A DNA stretch of 64,000 bases from Actinomycetota bacterium (GTDB lineage Bacteria; Actinomycetota; Acidimicrobiia; Acidimicrobiales; AC-14): assembly GCA_005888325.1 (NCBI GenBank), contig VAWU01000025.1, forward strand, positions 58,461 through 122,460, written 5' to 3'. Position 1 is the first letter of the stretch; each line of letters opens with the position of its first letter. Positions 32,987-41,699 of the stretch are shown in pieces. The notes under the pieces were generated by a model that saw only the letters and a list, made by a program, of their open reading frames with translations, had not been told where the DNA came from and did not search any database. The position numbers were made by a program, and so were the translations under genes.

Positions 32987-33019
32987 AACCCTGTGAATTG
33001 CCGAAATCTGTCCACAAGC
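32987..33019 (+). repeat. Imperfect direct repeat, left copy
   Basis: It begins AACCCTGTGAATT and ends TGTCCACAAGC, and aligns with 38781-38812 (AACCCTGTGGATT to TGTCCACAGGC). A weaker match continues about 28 bases upstream (TGTGG, then AGGG). The copies bracket the nrfD-fdhB-fdhA-mazF-like segment. Confidence 0.6.
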
Positions 33020-33123
33020 AAATTCGTCCGTTCGCGCCCGTCTCCGGCGACCTCGCGGCACTTCAACCTCGAGGTCGTACACGGCGCGGTGTGAGACGCG
33101 CACGCTCGGTCGAGGCACGTGCG

Positions 33124-34029
33124 CTAGTGAACGCGAGCTTGCGCGCCGATCGTGTAGGCCGGGTCCCGCGCCGACTCCGAGCCGACGCGCACCACGGCGA
33201 AGCGCTCGCACAGCGCGCCGGCGAGGACCACCGCGCCGCCGCACACGGCGGCGCTGCGCCGCGTGCGTCCCGGCACGGTCGTCACCAGCGCGCCGGTCGC
33301 GATCAGCGCCCGGGCCCACGCGCTCAACCTTCCGGCCGGGCCCGTCCGGTACGGCTCCATCGTCACTCCGCGTCGACGCCTCATGACCTCGAGCGCGAGA
33401 AGCGACACGGTCGCGCCGCCGAACGTGAACCGGCGCGCCGGACGCGCGTCGACCACGGGCGTCAGCATCGCGGCCGCCGCTCCCGCGGACGCGGCGGCGC
33501 TCGCGGCGAAGACGAACGGCAGCTCGCGCCGCGCGTCGTGCCATGCGGGCACCGCGGTGTCCGAGACGAGGACCGCGGTGTAGGTCGCGATGAACGGCCC
33601 GAGCACGGCGGCGACCGTCTCGGCCGTCCGCCCGACGCGGGGCAGGACACCGAGCACCTCGCAGCCGGCCGCACCGACCGACGCGGGCCCGAAGGCGACC
33701 AGCAGCCAGGAGCCGACGCTCAACGGCGAGGTCGGCTTGAAGACGCGCAGCATGTTGTAGAAGCGCTCGGGCCGTCCGAGGTCGTCGATCAGCAGCACCG
33801 GGCTCGGGAGCAGACCCGCGGCCGCCGCGAGCAGAGCGGCGCGGGCGAGGCGGTGGTTGCCCGTCACGCGGGCGCCGAAGGCGAGCACGGAGGATGCGCC
33901 GGCCAGCCCGCCGGTGAAGAAGTAGAGGGGTACGTGGGCCTTCCAGACCGGCGCCCTCAGTATCGGGCGGTCGTAGTAGGACTGCGGGGTGGCGTCGGGC
34001 ACCATCCGTCGCTCCCGCCCCGCCCTCAT
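33124..34029 (-). CDS. NrfD-type membrane subunit of formate dehydrogenase
   Basis: A 301-residue polytopic protein of the NrfD/PsrC family with about eight hydrophobic segments. The N-terminal APVWKAHVPLYFFTGGLAGASS and the LLIDDLGRPERFYNMLRVFKPTSPLSVGSW stretch (here split by a helix) are family signatures. It should anchor the formate dehydrogenase and exchange electrons with menaquinone. It contains no heme ligands, unlike the cytochrome b subunit of FDH-N. The ATG at 34029 overlaps the fdhB stop (ATGA). It is the last gene of the fdhA-fdhB-nrfD operon. Confidence 0.9.
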   Translation of the reverse strand: MRAGRERRMVPDATPQSYYDRPILRAPVWKAHVPLYFFTGGLAGASSVLAFGARVTGNHRLARAALLAAAAGLLPSPVLLIDDLGRPERFYNMLRVFKPTSPLSVGSWLLVAFGPASVGAAGCEVLGVLPRVGRTAETVAAVLGPFIATYTAVLVSDTAVPAWHDARRELPFVFAASAAASAGAAAAMLTPVVDARPARRFTFGGATVSLLALEVMRRRRGVTMEPYRTGPAGRLSAWARALIATGALVTTVPGRTRRSAAVCGGAVVLAGALCERFAVVRVGSESARDPAYTIGAQARVH

Positions 34030-34811
34030 CTGCGGCCCCCGGCGTACGCGGCGACCACCCCGACGACGAGCGAGCCCGCGGCCGCCGCGGCGGCCCGCCA
34101 CATCCCGGCCAGCCGCCGTGTGCTGTCGAACGGGTCGGGAGGCAGCCCGTACACCTGGGGCTCGTCGAGCAGCAGGAAGAACGCGCCGAATCCCCCGACG
34201 CCGTCACGCGCGTCCGCGCCGTAGAGGCGCGCTTCGGTCCGCCCGATGTCGTGCAGCTGGTCGACGCGACGCGCGGCTCGGCTGCGCAGCTCCTCGAGCG
34301 GGCCGAACTGGATCGAGTCGGTCGGACACGCCTGCGCGCACGCAGGCTCGAGGCCCCCCTTCAGCCGGTCGTAGCACAGCGTGCACTTCCAAGCCCGCCC
34401 GTCGCCGCGACGTTGATCGATCACGCCGAAGGGACAGGCCGGCACGCAGTAGCCGCAGCCGTTGCACACGTCCTGCTGCACGACCACCGTCCCGAACTCG
34501 GTGCGGAAGAGCGCGCCGGTCGGGCACACCTCCAGGCACGCGGCGTGGGTGCAGTGCTTGCACACGTCGGACGACATGAGCCACCTGACCCCGTCGGCGT
34601 CTCCGTCGTCGCGGGCCGGCGCCGATCGCTCGACGAACGCGACGTGGCGCCAGGTGCTCGCGCCGAGGCCCATCGTGTTGTCGTAGGAGTTGCCCGTGAA
34701 CCCGAGCGGGTCCTCCGGCACCGCGTTCCATTCCTTGCACGCCACCTCGCACGCCTTGCAGCCGATGCAAAGCGTCGTGTCGGTGAAGAACCCGACGCGG
34801 CCGGCGGTCAC
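34026..34811 (-). CDS. Formate dehydrogenase iron-sulfur (beta) subunit
   Basis: A 261-residue four-cluster ferredoxin-type subunit. Cysteine motifs are CIGCKACEVAC, CKHCTHAACLEVCP, CNGCGYCVPACP and CTLCYDRLKGGLEPACAQACP. A C-terminal hydrophobic helix (WRAAAAAAGSLVVGVVAAYAG) anchors it, as in FdnH/FdoH. It carries electrons from the molybdopterin subunit to the membrane subunit. GTG 34811 overlaps the fdhA stop as GTGA and gives VTAGRVGFFTDTT; a GTG 30 bases upstream would extend it but lies inside fdhA. Confidence 0.95.
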   Translation of the reverse strand: MTAGRVGFFTDTTLCIGCKACEVACKEWNAVPEDPLGFTGNSYDNTMGLGASTWRHVAFVERSAPARDDGDADGVRWLMSSDVCKHCTHAACLEVCPTGALFRTEFGTVVVQQDVCNGCGYCVPACPFGVIDQRRGDGRAWKCTLCYDRLKGGLEPACAQACPTDSIQFGPLEELRSRAARRVDQLHDIGRTEARLYGADARDGVGGFGAFFLLLDEPQVYGLPPDPFDSTRRLAGMWRAAAAAAGSLVVGVVAAYAGGRR

Positions 34812-37800
34812 CGGGGCCGGCGCCCGGGCCGGATGTCGCACGTCGCCGCCTTGGCTTCCTGGATGTGCACGTTGGGATCGAGCACCAGCGGCAGGAGGTC
34901 GTTGGCGGAATCGCCCTTGCTGATCCCCCGCCAGCCCCAGTGGTACGGCAGGCCCACCTGGTGCAGCGCCCGACCCTGAACGACGAGCGGTCGCATCCGC
35001 TCGGTCACGAGCACGCGCGCCTCGATGGCCGCGCGCGCGGTGACCACCGTGGCCCAGTCGCCGTGGACGAGCCCGCGCTCGTGCGCCAGCGCCGGGCTCA
35101 CCTCGCAGAACGGCTCAGGCTGCAGCTCCGACAGGTAGCCGAGGAACCGTGACATCCCGCCGGCCGTGTGGTGCTCGGTCAGGCGGTACGTCGTGAGGAC
35201 GTAGGGGTACGCAGCCGCGTCCTCGTTGTAACGGTTCTCGCGCCGGCGCGACGTCTGCCGCGCCGGGTTCGAGTCGCGGCCGTAGAGCCGGTTGGCGAAC
35301 GGCGACTCGTGCGGCTCGTAGTGGGTCGGAAGCGGCCCGTCGACCAGGCCACTCGGCGCGTAGAGCCATCCCCGGCCGTCGGCCTGCATCACGAAGGGCT
35401 CGTCGCCCCGATGCGCGTCCTCGGCGCGTGCCCCCGCGGGAGGCACGTAGTCGGGCCGCTTGTGCACCGGGAAGTCGGGGACGTCGGCGCCCGTCCACTC
35501 GCCCGCCGCCGCGTCCCACCACACGTACCGCTTGCGCGTCGACCAGGGCCGGCCCTCCGGGTCGGCCGACGCCCGGTTGTAGAGAAGGCGGCGGTTCGCC
35601 GGCCACGCCCATCCCCACTCCGGCGCGACCCAACTCTGCTCGCGACCCGGCTTGCGGCGCGCCGTCTGGTTCACGCCGTCGGCGAACGCGCCGCAGTAGA
35701 TCCAGCAGCCGCAAGCCGTCGAGCCGTCGGCGCGCAGCTCCGTGAACGCGGAGAGCTCGTGTCGGTCGGGCCCCCGGCCGTTGACCTCGCGCAAGACCGC
35801 GTCGGCGCGCGGCTCGTCGTGCTCGCCCTCGACCGGGTAGTCCCACGTGAGGTCGAGCAGGGGCCTGTCGCGCGGATCGGTCGACGTCGCGAGCCGCTCG
35901 CGGATGATGCGACCGAGGTGGAAGTAGAACCACAGATCGGACCGGCAGTCGTCGCGCGGCTCGACCGCTTTCGTGTGCCACTGCAGCAGACGTTGCGTGT
36001 TGGTGAAGCTGCCGTCCTTCTCGGTGTGGGCCGCGGCCGGCAGGAAGAACACCTCGGTTGCGATGTCGGACGTGTGCAGCTCACCGCGCTCGATCTCCGG
36101 CGAGTCGCACCAGAAGGCCGCCGTCTCCACCTCCACCAGGTCGCGGACCACCATCCAGTCGAGCTCGGCGAACGCCCGACGGTGGAGCCTTCCGTTCGCG
36201 GAGCCGACCGCGGGGTTCTCGCCGACCACGAAGAACCCCTTCACGCCACCGTCGAGCATCGCCTGAATCGACGCATAGGTCGAGTGGTCGCCGTCGATGC
36301 GGGGGAGGTAGTCGAAGCAGAAGTCGTTCTCGGCCGTGGCCGCGTCACCCCACCATGCCTTCAACAGGCTCACGACGTACGCGTCCATGTGGCCCCAGAA
36401 CCCCGTCGCCGAGGAGTTCTGCTCGATGTACTCGGAGAGCGTCTGGTGCTCCTGCGCGTGCGGCATGGGGATGTAGCCGGGCAGGGTGTCGTAGAGCGTC
36501 GGGATGTCGGTCGAGCCCTGGATGCTCGCGTGGCCCCTCAGCGCGAGGATGCCGCCGCCCGGGCGTCCGATGTTGCCGAGCAGCAGCTGCACGATCGCGG
36601 CCGTGCGGATGTACTGCACACCGACGGAGTGCTGCGTCCAGCCCACCGCGTAGCAGAACGCCGACGTGCGTTCGCGCCCCGAGCTCCGGCACAGGGTCTC
36701 CGCCACCTCGAGGAAGACGTCCTTCGGCACGCCGCAGATGTCTTCGACGAGCTCGGGCGTGTAGCGAGCGAAGTGGCGCTTCAGCACCTGGAAGACGCAC
36801 CGGGGATGGGTCAACGTGACGTCGCTCTCGGGCGGGTTGCCACTGAGCCCTCCGTGACTTCCGTGGCGATCGGGCGCGCCCGGCCGGGCCATCAGCTCGC
36901 GCTGGCCCGCCGCGGCTGCGGCCTCGAGGCCCTCGTACTGCCACGTCTCGACGTCGTACGTGCCCGCCGCCTCGTCCCAACCGGAGAACAGGCCGTCGAG
37001 GTCCTCGGTGTCGCGGAAGTCCTCGCGCAGGATCGTCGACGCGTTGGTGTAGGCCAGCACGTACTCGCGGAACTCCCGGCCGTTCTGCAGGATGTGGTTC
37101 ACGAGACCGCCGAGAAAGGCGATGTCACTCCCGGCCCGGATCGGCACGTGCAGGTCGGCGACCGCGCTCGTCCGGGTGAAGCGGGGGTCGATGTGGATGA
37201 CCTTCGCGCCCCGGGCCTGCGCCTCCATGACCCACTGGAAGCCGACCGGGTGGCACTCGGCCATGTTCGATCCCATGATCACGATGCAGTCGGAGTTCTG
37301 CAGGTCCTGCTGGAACGTCGTGGCGCCACCGCGACCGAACGAGGTCCCCAGACCGGGGACGGTGGCGGAGTGTCATATGCGCGCCTGGTTCTCGATCTGC
37401 ACCGCCCCGAGCGCGGTGTAGAGCTTCTTCATCAGGTAGTTCTCTTCGTTGTCGAGCGTCGCGCCGCCGAGGCTGGCGATGCCCATCGTCCGGCGCAGCT
37501 GGCGGCCTCGACCGTCGTGCTCCTGCCACGTCGCCCGGCGGGTCTCGATCACGCGGTCCGCGATCATCTCCATCGCCCGGTCGAGCGACAGCTCCTCCCA
37601 CTCGGTGCCGTGGGGGCGCCTGTACCTCACCCGGTACTCGCGCTCCGGACCGGTCACGAGCTGCTTGCTGGCCGAGCCCTTCGGGCACAGGCGCCCGCGC
37701 GAGATCGGGCTGTCGGGATCGCCCTCGATCTGCACGACCCGCTCGTCCTGCACGAAGACGCGCTGGCCGCACCCCACCGCGCAGTACGGGCACACCGAAG

Positions 37801-37975
37801 GCACCACGCGGTCGGCGCTCTCGGTGCGGGGCCGCGCGGCCGCCGATCGCCAGGAGCGCGCCGCGGCCCCCAACGCCAGGCGGTCGTCGCCGCGGAGCTG
37901 GCGGAGCACCGGCCACGACGACACCCACTCGAGCGACGGCCACTTCAACGGCCCACGATCGCGCAGAGCACCCAA
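34808..37975 (-). CDS. Formate dehydrogenase alpha subunit, selenocysteine-containing
   Basis: One 1055-residue protein whose frame is open from TTG 37975 to 34808 except for an in-frame TGA at 37373-37375. Reading it as selenocysteine (residue 201) gives NQARI-U-HSATVPGLGTSFGRG, the exact active-site context of Sec formate dehydrogenases. N-terminal CPYCAVGC (62-69) and CPKG (97) bind a [4Fe-4S] cluster; the rest is the bis-MGD molybdopterin fold, with IVIMGSNMAECHPVG after the Sec and the C-terminal cofactor-binding domain with LTTYRLTEHHTAGG. Length matches FdnG/FdoG (about 1015). No twin-arginine signal is visible, so a cytoplasmic active site is inferred. In-frame GTGs near residue 57 are alternative starts. 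fdhB follows with GTGA overlap. Confidence 0.93.
37344..37375 (-). promoter_or_regulatory. SECIS hairpin of the formate dehydrogenase gene
   Basis: On the minus strand GTCCCC and GGGGAC pair perfectly around a GGUCU loop. The stem begins 12 bases and the loop 18 bases after the TGA (37375-37373). A GGUCU loop at 18 bases matches the SECIS of E. coli fdhF closely, as I recall it. Outer CCGCCACC can pair with the downstream GGTGGCG. Confidence 0.85.
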
Positions 37976-38013
37976 GGTGCGCGCACCTTATCCACGGAGC
38001 TCCCGGAGGCGCG

Positions 38014-38457
38014 CTACAGCAGCGGCGACGTGGGCCCGGCGGTGGCGAAGACGCGCGCGAAGTCGGAGGTGGCGAGGGATCCGACGACCGACGTGATGTC
38101 GCACAGCTGGAGATCGACGATCCGACGGTCGACCAGGCACGGACGCGACAGGCCGGCAGCGCCCCAGTCGTCGAGCAGCACGTAGAGGTGTGACTGGCGC
38201 ACGGAGTCCTTGGTCGAGCTCGTCACCTGGTGCACGCGCACGAGGCGACCGACGACCTCGTGGACGACCGCGGGCCGCGTCTTGTGCCGGCCGGGCTGGT
38301 CGGGGAAGGCGATCCAGGCCCAGACGACCGTTCCCCGGCAGAGCGCGGTGCGGGCGACGGCTTTGGCCTGTCGGAGCTCGCGCGCCGCCTTCGCCCGTTG
38401 GGCACCCGCCGCGCGGCGCGACCCGAGTCGACGCTCCAAACGATCGTCGGTCGCCAT
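38014..38457 (-). CDS. MazF/PemK-like protein
   Basis: A 147-residue basic protein. The N-terminal 45 residues are an Arg/Ala-rich helix. The rest resembles the PemK/MazF toxin fold: GTVVWAWIAFPDQPGRHKTRPAVVHEVVG, then VTSSTKDSVRQSHLYVL and SRPCLVDRRIVDLQ, with the RPAVV strand and S/T in the expected place. No antitoxin gene is apparent next to it, so it may be a solitary domesticated member. It lies 38 bases upstream of fdhA on the same strand and might be co-transcribed with it. ATG 38457 is chosen over an upstream GTG that would add 18 residues. Confidence 0.7.
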   Translation of the reverse strand: MATDDRLERRLGSRRAAGAQRAKAARELRQAKAVARTALCRGTVVWAWIAFPDQPGRHKTRPAVVHEVVGRLVRVHQVTSSTKDSVRQSHLYVLLDDWGAAGLSRPCLVDRRIVDLQLCDITSVVGSLATSDFARVFATAGPTSPLL

Positions 38458-38500
38458 CGTCACTGCCTCCCAGCCGGAGCGCCGCCGGTCTAGCACTTCT

Positions 38501-38737
38501 TCACGCCACATTCACCCGGCGCGGCCGCTCCGCCCGGCGGATCTTCAGCACCCGGTCGGTGCGGAAGCTCGCCAGCTTCACGCTCCACGAGTCGAGCGCG
38601 GTGTGACGCGCCGTGCCGCCGGGCTCGAGCGGTGCCCCGCGGGCGAAGAACGTCGTCATCGGGCCCTCGTGCTGGTAGGAATCGGCGCCGTCCACCCACT
38701 CCACGGTGTCGTCGACCAGGGTCACCTCGAAGCTCAT
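38501..38737 (-). CDS. Small hypothetical protein
   Basis: A 78-residue protein, not recognised. It starts MSFEVTLVDDTVEWVDGADSY and continues with THE-free, beta-rich sequence (GPMTTFFARGAPLEP, then WSVKLASFRTDRVLKIRR), ending in a basic tail. Acidic N-terminus and basic C-terminus. The upstream frame to 38842 runs through the repeat region and is not taken as coding. It ends 43 bases before the MazF-like start on the same strand and could be its partner, but no antitoxin DNA-binding motif is visible. Confidence 0.6.
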   Translation of the reverse strand: MSFEVTLVDDTVEWVDGADSYQHEGPMTTFFARGAPLEPGGTARHTALDSWSVKLASFRTDRVLKIRRAERPRRVNVA

Positions 38738-38780
38738 GGTCAAATCGTACGAAGCGTCGATTGTGGATGGATAGGGCCAA

Positions 38781-38812
38781 AACCCTGTGGATTTCGACGG
38801 TTGTCCACAGGC
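38781..38812 (+). repeat. Imperfect direct repeat, right copy
   Basis: AACCCTGTGGATT to TTGTCCACAGGC. CCTGTGGA (38784-38791) and TCCACAGG are also an inverted pair. TTGTCCACA matches the high-GC form of the DnaA box, with another related TTGTGGAT at 38761. The left copy is at 32987-33019. Confidence 0.6.
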
Positions 38813-38891
38813 GTGGCCGGCGGTCCCGCTCGACAGGGGCACTGCGATACAGGCCGAGCGACGTGGCCGAGCGATGTGTCAGATTGACGCC

Positions 38892-39860
38892 ATGACCAAG
38901 GGGGCGCGGCCCTGGATCGGCATCGACCTGGGCGGCACCAAGGTCTTCGGCGTCGTTCTCCACGGCGAGGAGGTCACGGCCGAGGCCAAGCGCAAGACGC
39001 CGGTGGCGGCCGGGCTCGACGGGGTCGTCGACACGATCGCGGGCGTCGTCGCCGACCTCGGCGGGCCGGGCGCCGCCGGAGGAGTCGGCGTCGGAGCCCC
39101 AGGTGTCGTCGATCACACGCGCGGCACCGTGCGCCGGGCGCCCAATCTGACCGGCTTCGACGCCGAGGTCGAGCTGGGCCCGCAGGTCTCCAAGGCCCTC
39201 GGCGGGGTCGACGTGCGACTCGACAACGACGTGAACGTCGGCGTGCTCGCGGAGCACCGGATGGGTGCGGCCCGGGGGGCCCGCGAGCTGCTCGGGGTCT
39301 GGGTGGGCACAGGCGTCGGGGGCGGCGTGGTGCTGGACGGTGTCCTCCGCCGCGGGCCGTCCGGGATCGCGGGAGAGATCGGTCACACCGTCGTGCATCC
39401 GGGGGGGCGCATCTGCGGTTGCGGCTTCCCCGGCCACCTCGAGGCGTACGCCGGCCGGGGATCGATGGAGCGGGAGGCCCGCGAGCGGCACGCGCACGGC
39501 GCGCCGACCGCACTCGTCGACCTCGCGGACGGCGGGTCCGGGCGCAAGCCGGGCCGGATGACGTCGGGCGTGTGGGCCAAGGCCCTCGCCGCCGGCGACC
39601 CGGTCGCGGAGGAGCTCATCGACGACGCGGTGATCGCGCTCGGCGCCGCCGTGGTCTCCGCGGTGACCTTGCTCGACCTCTCCGTGGTGGTCATCGGCGG
39701 TGGGCTGGGCGACAAGCTCGGTCCGTCGTTCGCGGGCCGGATCGAGCAGGCGGCGCGCGACGCGCTCTACATCCGCGGATTTCCGCTGCGCGTCGTGTCC
39801 GCGCAGCTGGGCGACCGGGCCGGCGCGATCGGCGCCGCGCTCATGGCCGCGGCCGGCTGA
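38892..39860 (+). CDS. ROK-family sugar kinase
   Basis: A 322-residue ROK kinase, probably a glucokinase. The phosphate loop IGIDLGGTKVFGVVL is at residues 9-23, DNDVNVGVLAEHRMGAA contains the catalytic Asp, and GEIGHTVVHPGG with the following CGCGFPGHLEAYAG holds the ROK zinc-binding His and three cysteines. ATG 38892 gives the common start MTKGARPWIG. The stop is directly abutted by the convergent thioesterase stop (39861). It phosphorylates glucose or a related sugar with ATP in the cytoplasm. Confidence 0.93.
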   Translation: MTKGARPWIGIDLGGTKVFGVVLHGEEVTAEAKRKTPVAAGLDGVVDTIAGVVADLGGPGAAGGVGVGAPGVVDHTRGTVRRAPNLTGFDAEVELGPQVSKALGGVDVRLDNDVNVGVLAEHRMGAARGARELLGVWVGTGVGGGVVLDGVLRRGPSGIAGEIGHTVVHPGGRICGCGFPGHLEAYAGRGSMEREARERHAHGAPTALVDLADGGSGRKPGRMTSGVWAKALAAGDPVAEELIDDAVIALGAAVVSAVTLLDLSVVVIGGGLGDKLGPSFAGRIEQAARDALYIRGFPLRVVSAQLGDRAGAIGAALMAAAG

Positions 39861-40670
39861 TCAGGCGCGCGCGGCCAGGACGAGCGCGAGCTGGCGCGAC
39901 TGCGCAAGCAGTCGACCGTCGCGCGACCAGAGCTCGCCGTCCTCCTCGGCGAAGCCCTCGGCGGAAAGGCGGCTGGAAAAGGTCACCAGGTACCAGTCGT
40001 CGTCGTGCGCGTCCGCGGGAGGCGCGGCCCGCAGGTGCACGGTCAGGTCGATGGTCGGCACGCCTGCCACCAGGCCGATCCGGTTGAACATCGACGGCAA
40101 CCAGAAGTCCATCATGGCGGTGGCGAGGACGGCGTCGAGCCGCCGCGGCTCGACGAGGCGGATCCACCCACCCACGTGCGCGGCCGCGTCAGCCGTGAAA
40201 GCCGGCCGGGCGCCGATGGCCCACCTCGTCTCGATCTGCGTGAAGATCGGGGGCACCTCGCCGGGACGCACGGCCTCGGTGCACCTCTCGGGCGGCGGCA
40301 CGTCGGGCATCACCGCGTCGTTGTACGCCGGCGCCGGCCATGCCTTCGACAGCGCACCGATCGCGATCGCGACGAGCCGGCCGTCCTGCGTCATGCGCGC
40401 GGTGACGGTGGACAGCGACCTCCCTCGCCGCTCGACCGCGGTGGTGACCCGCACCGGGCCCTCGGCCGGCGCCTCGAGGTAGTGCACGGTGAGCGACCGG
40501 GGGGCCCGCTCGCCATCGGCGGTCGCCTCGACGAGCGCCCGAAGGAGCATGGCCGCGAGATAACCCCCGTTGGGCCCGCGGAAGACCCACCAGGCGCGTG
40601 CGATGCGGCCCTCGAACGTGGTGTCGTCGACCCGCGTGAGCGCGGTGTCGAGGTCGAACCTCGTCGTCAC
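39861..40670 (-). CDS. Acyl-CoA thioesterase family protein
   Basis: A 269-residue double-hotdog protein of the TesB-like thioesterase group. Evidence: ARAWWVFRGPNGGYLAAMLLRAL near the N-terminus, RSLTVHYLEAPAEGPVRV, STVTARMTQDGRLVAIAIGAL in the first hotdog, then MDFWLPSMFNRIG and TIDLTVHLRA in the second. It should hydrolyse acyl-CoA esters of unknown chain length. The GTG at 40670 overlaps the stop of the upstream polymerase gene (GTGA), so both are on one transcript although their roles look unrelated. Confidence 0.88.
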   Translation of the reverse strand: MTTRFDLDTALTRVDDTTFEGRIARAWWVFRGPNGGYLAAMLLRALVEATADGERAPRSLTVHYLEAPAEGPVRVTTAVERRGRSLSTVTARMTQDGRLVAIAIGALSKAWPAPAYNDAVMPDVPPPERCTEAVRPGEVPPIFTQIETRWAIGARPAFTADAAAHVGGWIRLVEPRRLDAVLATAMMDFWLPSMFNRIGLVAGVPTIDLTVHLRAAPPADAHDDDWYLVTFSSRLSAEGFAEEDGELWSRDGRLLAQSRQLALVLAARA

Positions 40671-41677
40671 GTCTCTTTGCGTGCCCGGCTGGGCTGCACG
40701 CGACTGGGCTCGCCACGCTGCTTGGCGAAGTGGGGTGGCCATGGCGCGTCGCCCAGCCCTCCGGCCTCGTCGCGCGCCGCCAGCTCGAGAAGGGGGTCGA
40801 GCGAATAATGGTGATCGTCGATGGCCGCGCCCGCGTCGCCCCGCTCCTTCACGCGCGCCGGCACCGTCGCCAGCGTGAGGTCTGACGGCTCGACGTCGGG
40901 CACCTCGTCCCACGACAGCGGACACGACACGCGGCCCTCGGGGTTGTTGCGCACCGAGTAGACCGATGCGACCGTGCGGTCGCGCGCGTTCTGGTTGTAG
41001 TCGATGAACACCCGCTCGCCCCGCTCCTCCTTCCACCACTTCGACGTCGCCAGCTCGGGGAGGCGGCGCTCCACCTCCCGACCCAGCGCCAGCGCCGCCC
41101 GGCGCACGCTGTAGAAGTCCCACCGGGGCTCGATGCGGACGTTGACGTGGATGCCCCGCGAGCCCGACGTCTTCGGGAAGCCGACCAGCCCGTGCTCATC
41201 GAGCACTGCACGCGCTTCCATCGCGACGCGACGCACCACGTCGAACGCCACCCCGGGCTGCGGGTCGAGGTCGATACGGAGCTCGTCGGGATGGTCGACG
41301 TCGGATCGCCGCACGGGCCACGGGTTGAGGTCGAGGCAGCCGAGGTTCACCGCCCAGACGAGGTGGGCGACGTCGACGGGGCAGAGCTCCTCTGCGTCGC
41401 GCCCGCTGGGGAACGAGACGGTCACGGTCTCGAGCCATTCCGGTCGCTTCGCCGGCACCCGCTTCTGGAAGAAGAACTCGCCCTCGGCGCCGTTGGGGAA
41501 CCGCTTGAGCACGGTCGGGCGCTCGCGTACGCCGACCAGCGCACCGGCACCGACCGCGATGTAGTACTCCACCAGGTCGAGCTTGGTCTCACCGCGCGCC
41601 GAGAAGAACACCTTCGAGGGGTTCGACACGGTGAGGGTGCGGCCGTCCACCTCGACGTCGATTGCGTCCCGCGGCAC
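40667..41677 (-). CDS. LigD-type DNA polymerase/primase domain protein
   Basis: A 336-residue stand-alone primase-polymerase domain of the LigD family used in non-homologous end joining or repair synthesis. Signatures are LTVSNPSKVFF, TVLKRFPNGAEGEFFFQKRVP, HLVWAVNLGCLDLNPWPVR (split by a turn), DELRIDLDPQPG with the catalytic Asp pair, TSGSRGIHVNVRI and VFIDYNQNARDRTVASVYSVR. GTG 41677 starts VPRDAIDVEVDGR; an ATG at 41701 would overlap the start codon of the divergent dehydrogenase. No ligase or nuclease domain is fused, and the LigC-type ligase is encoded 14 kb away. Confidence 0.92.
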   Translation of the reverse strand: MPRDAIDVEVDGRTLTVSNPSKVFFSARGETKLDLVEYYIAVGAGALVGVRERPTVLKRFPNGAEGEFFFQKRVPAKRPEWLETVTVSFPSGRDAEELCPVDVAHLVWAVNLGCLDLNPWPVRRSDVDHPDELRIDLDPQPGVAFDVVRRVAMEARAVLDEHGLVGFPKTSGSRGIHVNVRIEPRWDFYSVRRAALALGREVERRLPELATSKWWKEERGERVFIDYNQNARDRTVASVYSVRNNPEGRVSCPLSWDEVPDVEPSDLTLATVPARVKERGDAGAAIDDHHYSLDPLLELAARDEAGGLGDAPWPPHFAKQRGEPSRVQPSRARKET

Positions 41678-41687
41678 CGACGAACAG

Positions 41688-41693
41688 TAACCT
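41688..41693 (+). promoter_or_regulatory. TAACCT -10 box of acyl-CoA dehydrogenase gene
   Basis: TAACCT ends six bases before the ATG at 41700 without a ribosome site, a leaderless pattern. It lies in the 22-base gap to the divergent polymerase start. Confidence 0.4.
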
Positions 41694-41699
41694 CGCACC

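Larger units (their letters stand above)
32786..33123. other. Gene-free stretch between fdhD and nrfD-like gene
   Basis: Apart from the terminator, this 338-base convergent gap holds a hairpin CCGCT/AGCGG at 32882-32896, a direct-repeat copy at 32987-33019 with a DnaA-box-like TGTCCACA, and CGAACGG and CCGTTCG in inverted orientation on either side of it. No tRNA, including tRNA-Sec, could be folded here, and no plausible short gene was seen. Confidence 0.6.

Noticed and set aside
35168-38185. A 1005-codon plus-strand open frame opposite fdhA
   Set aside because: Antisense shadow of the molybdopterin subunit, with Arg/Val-rich sequence and no motif.
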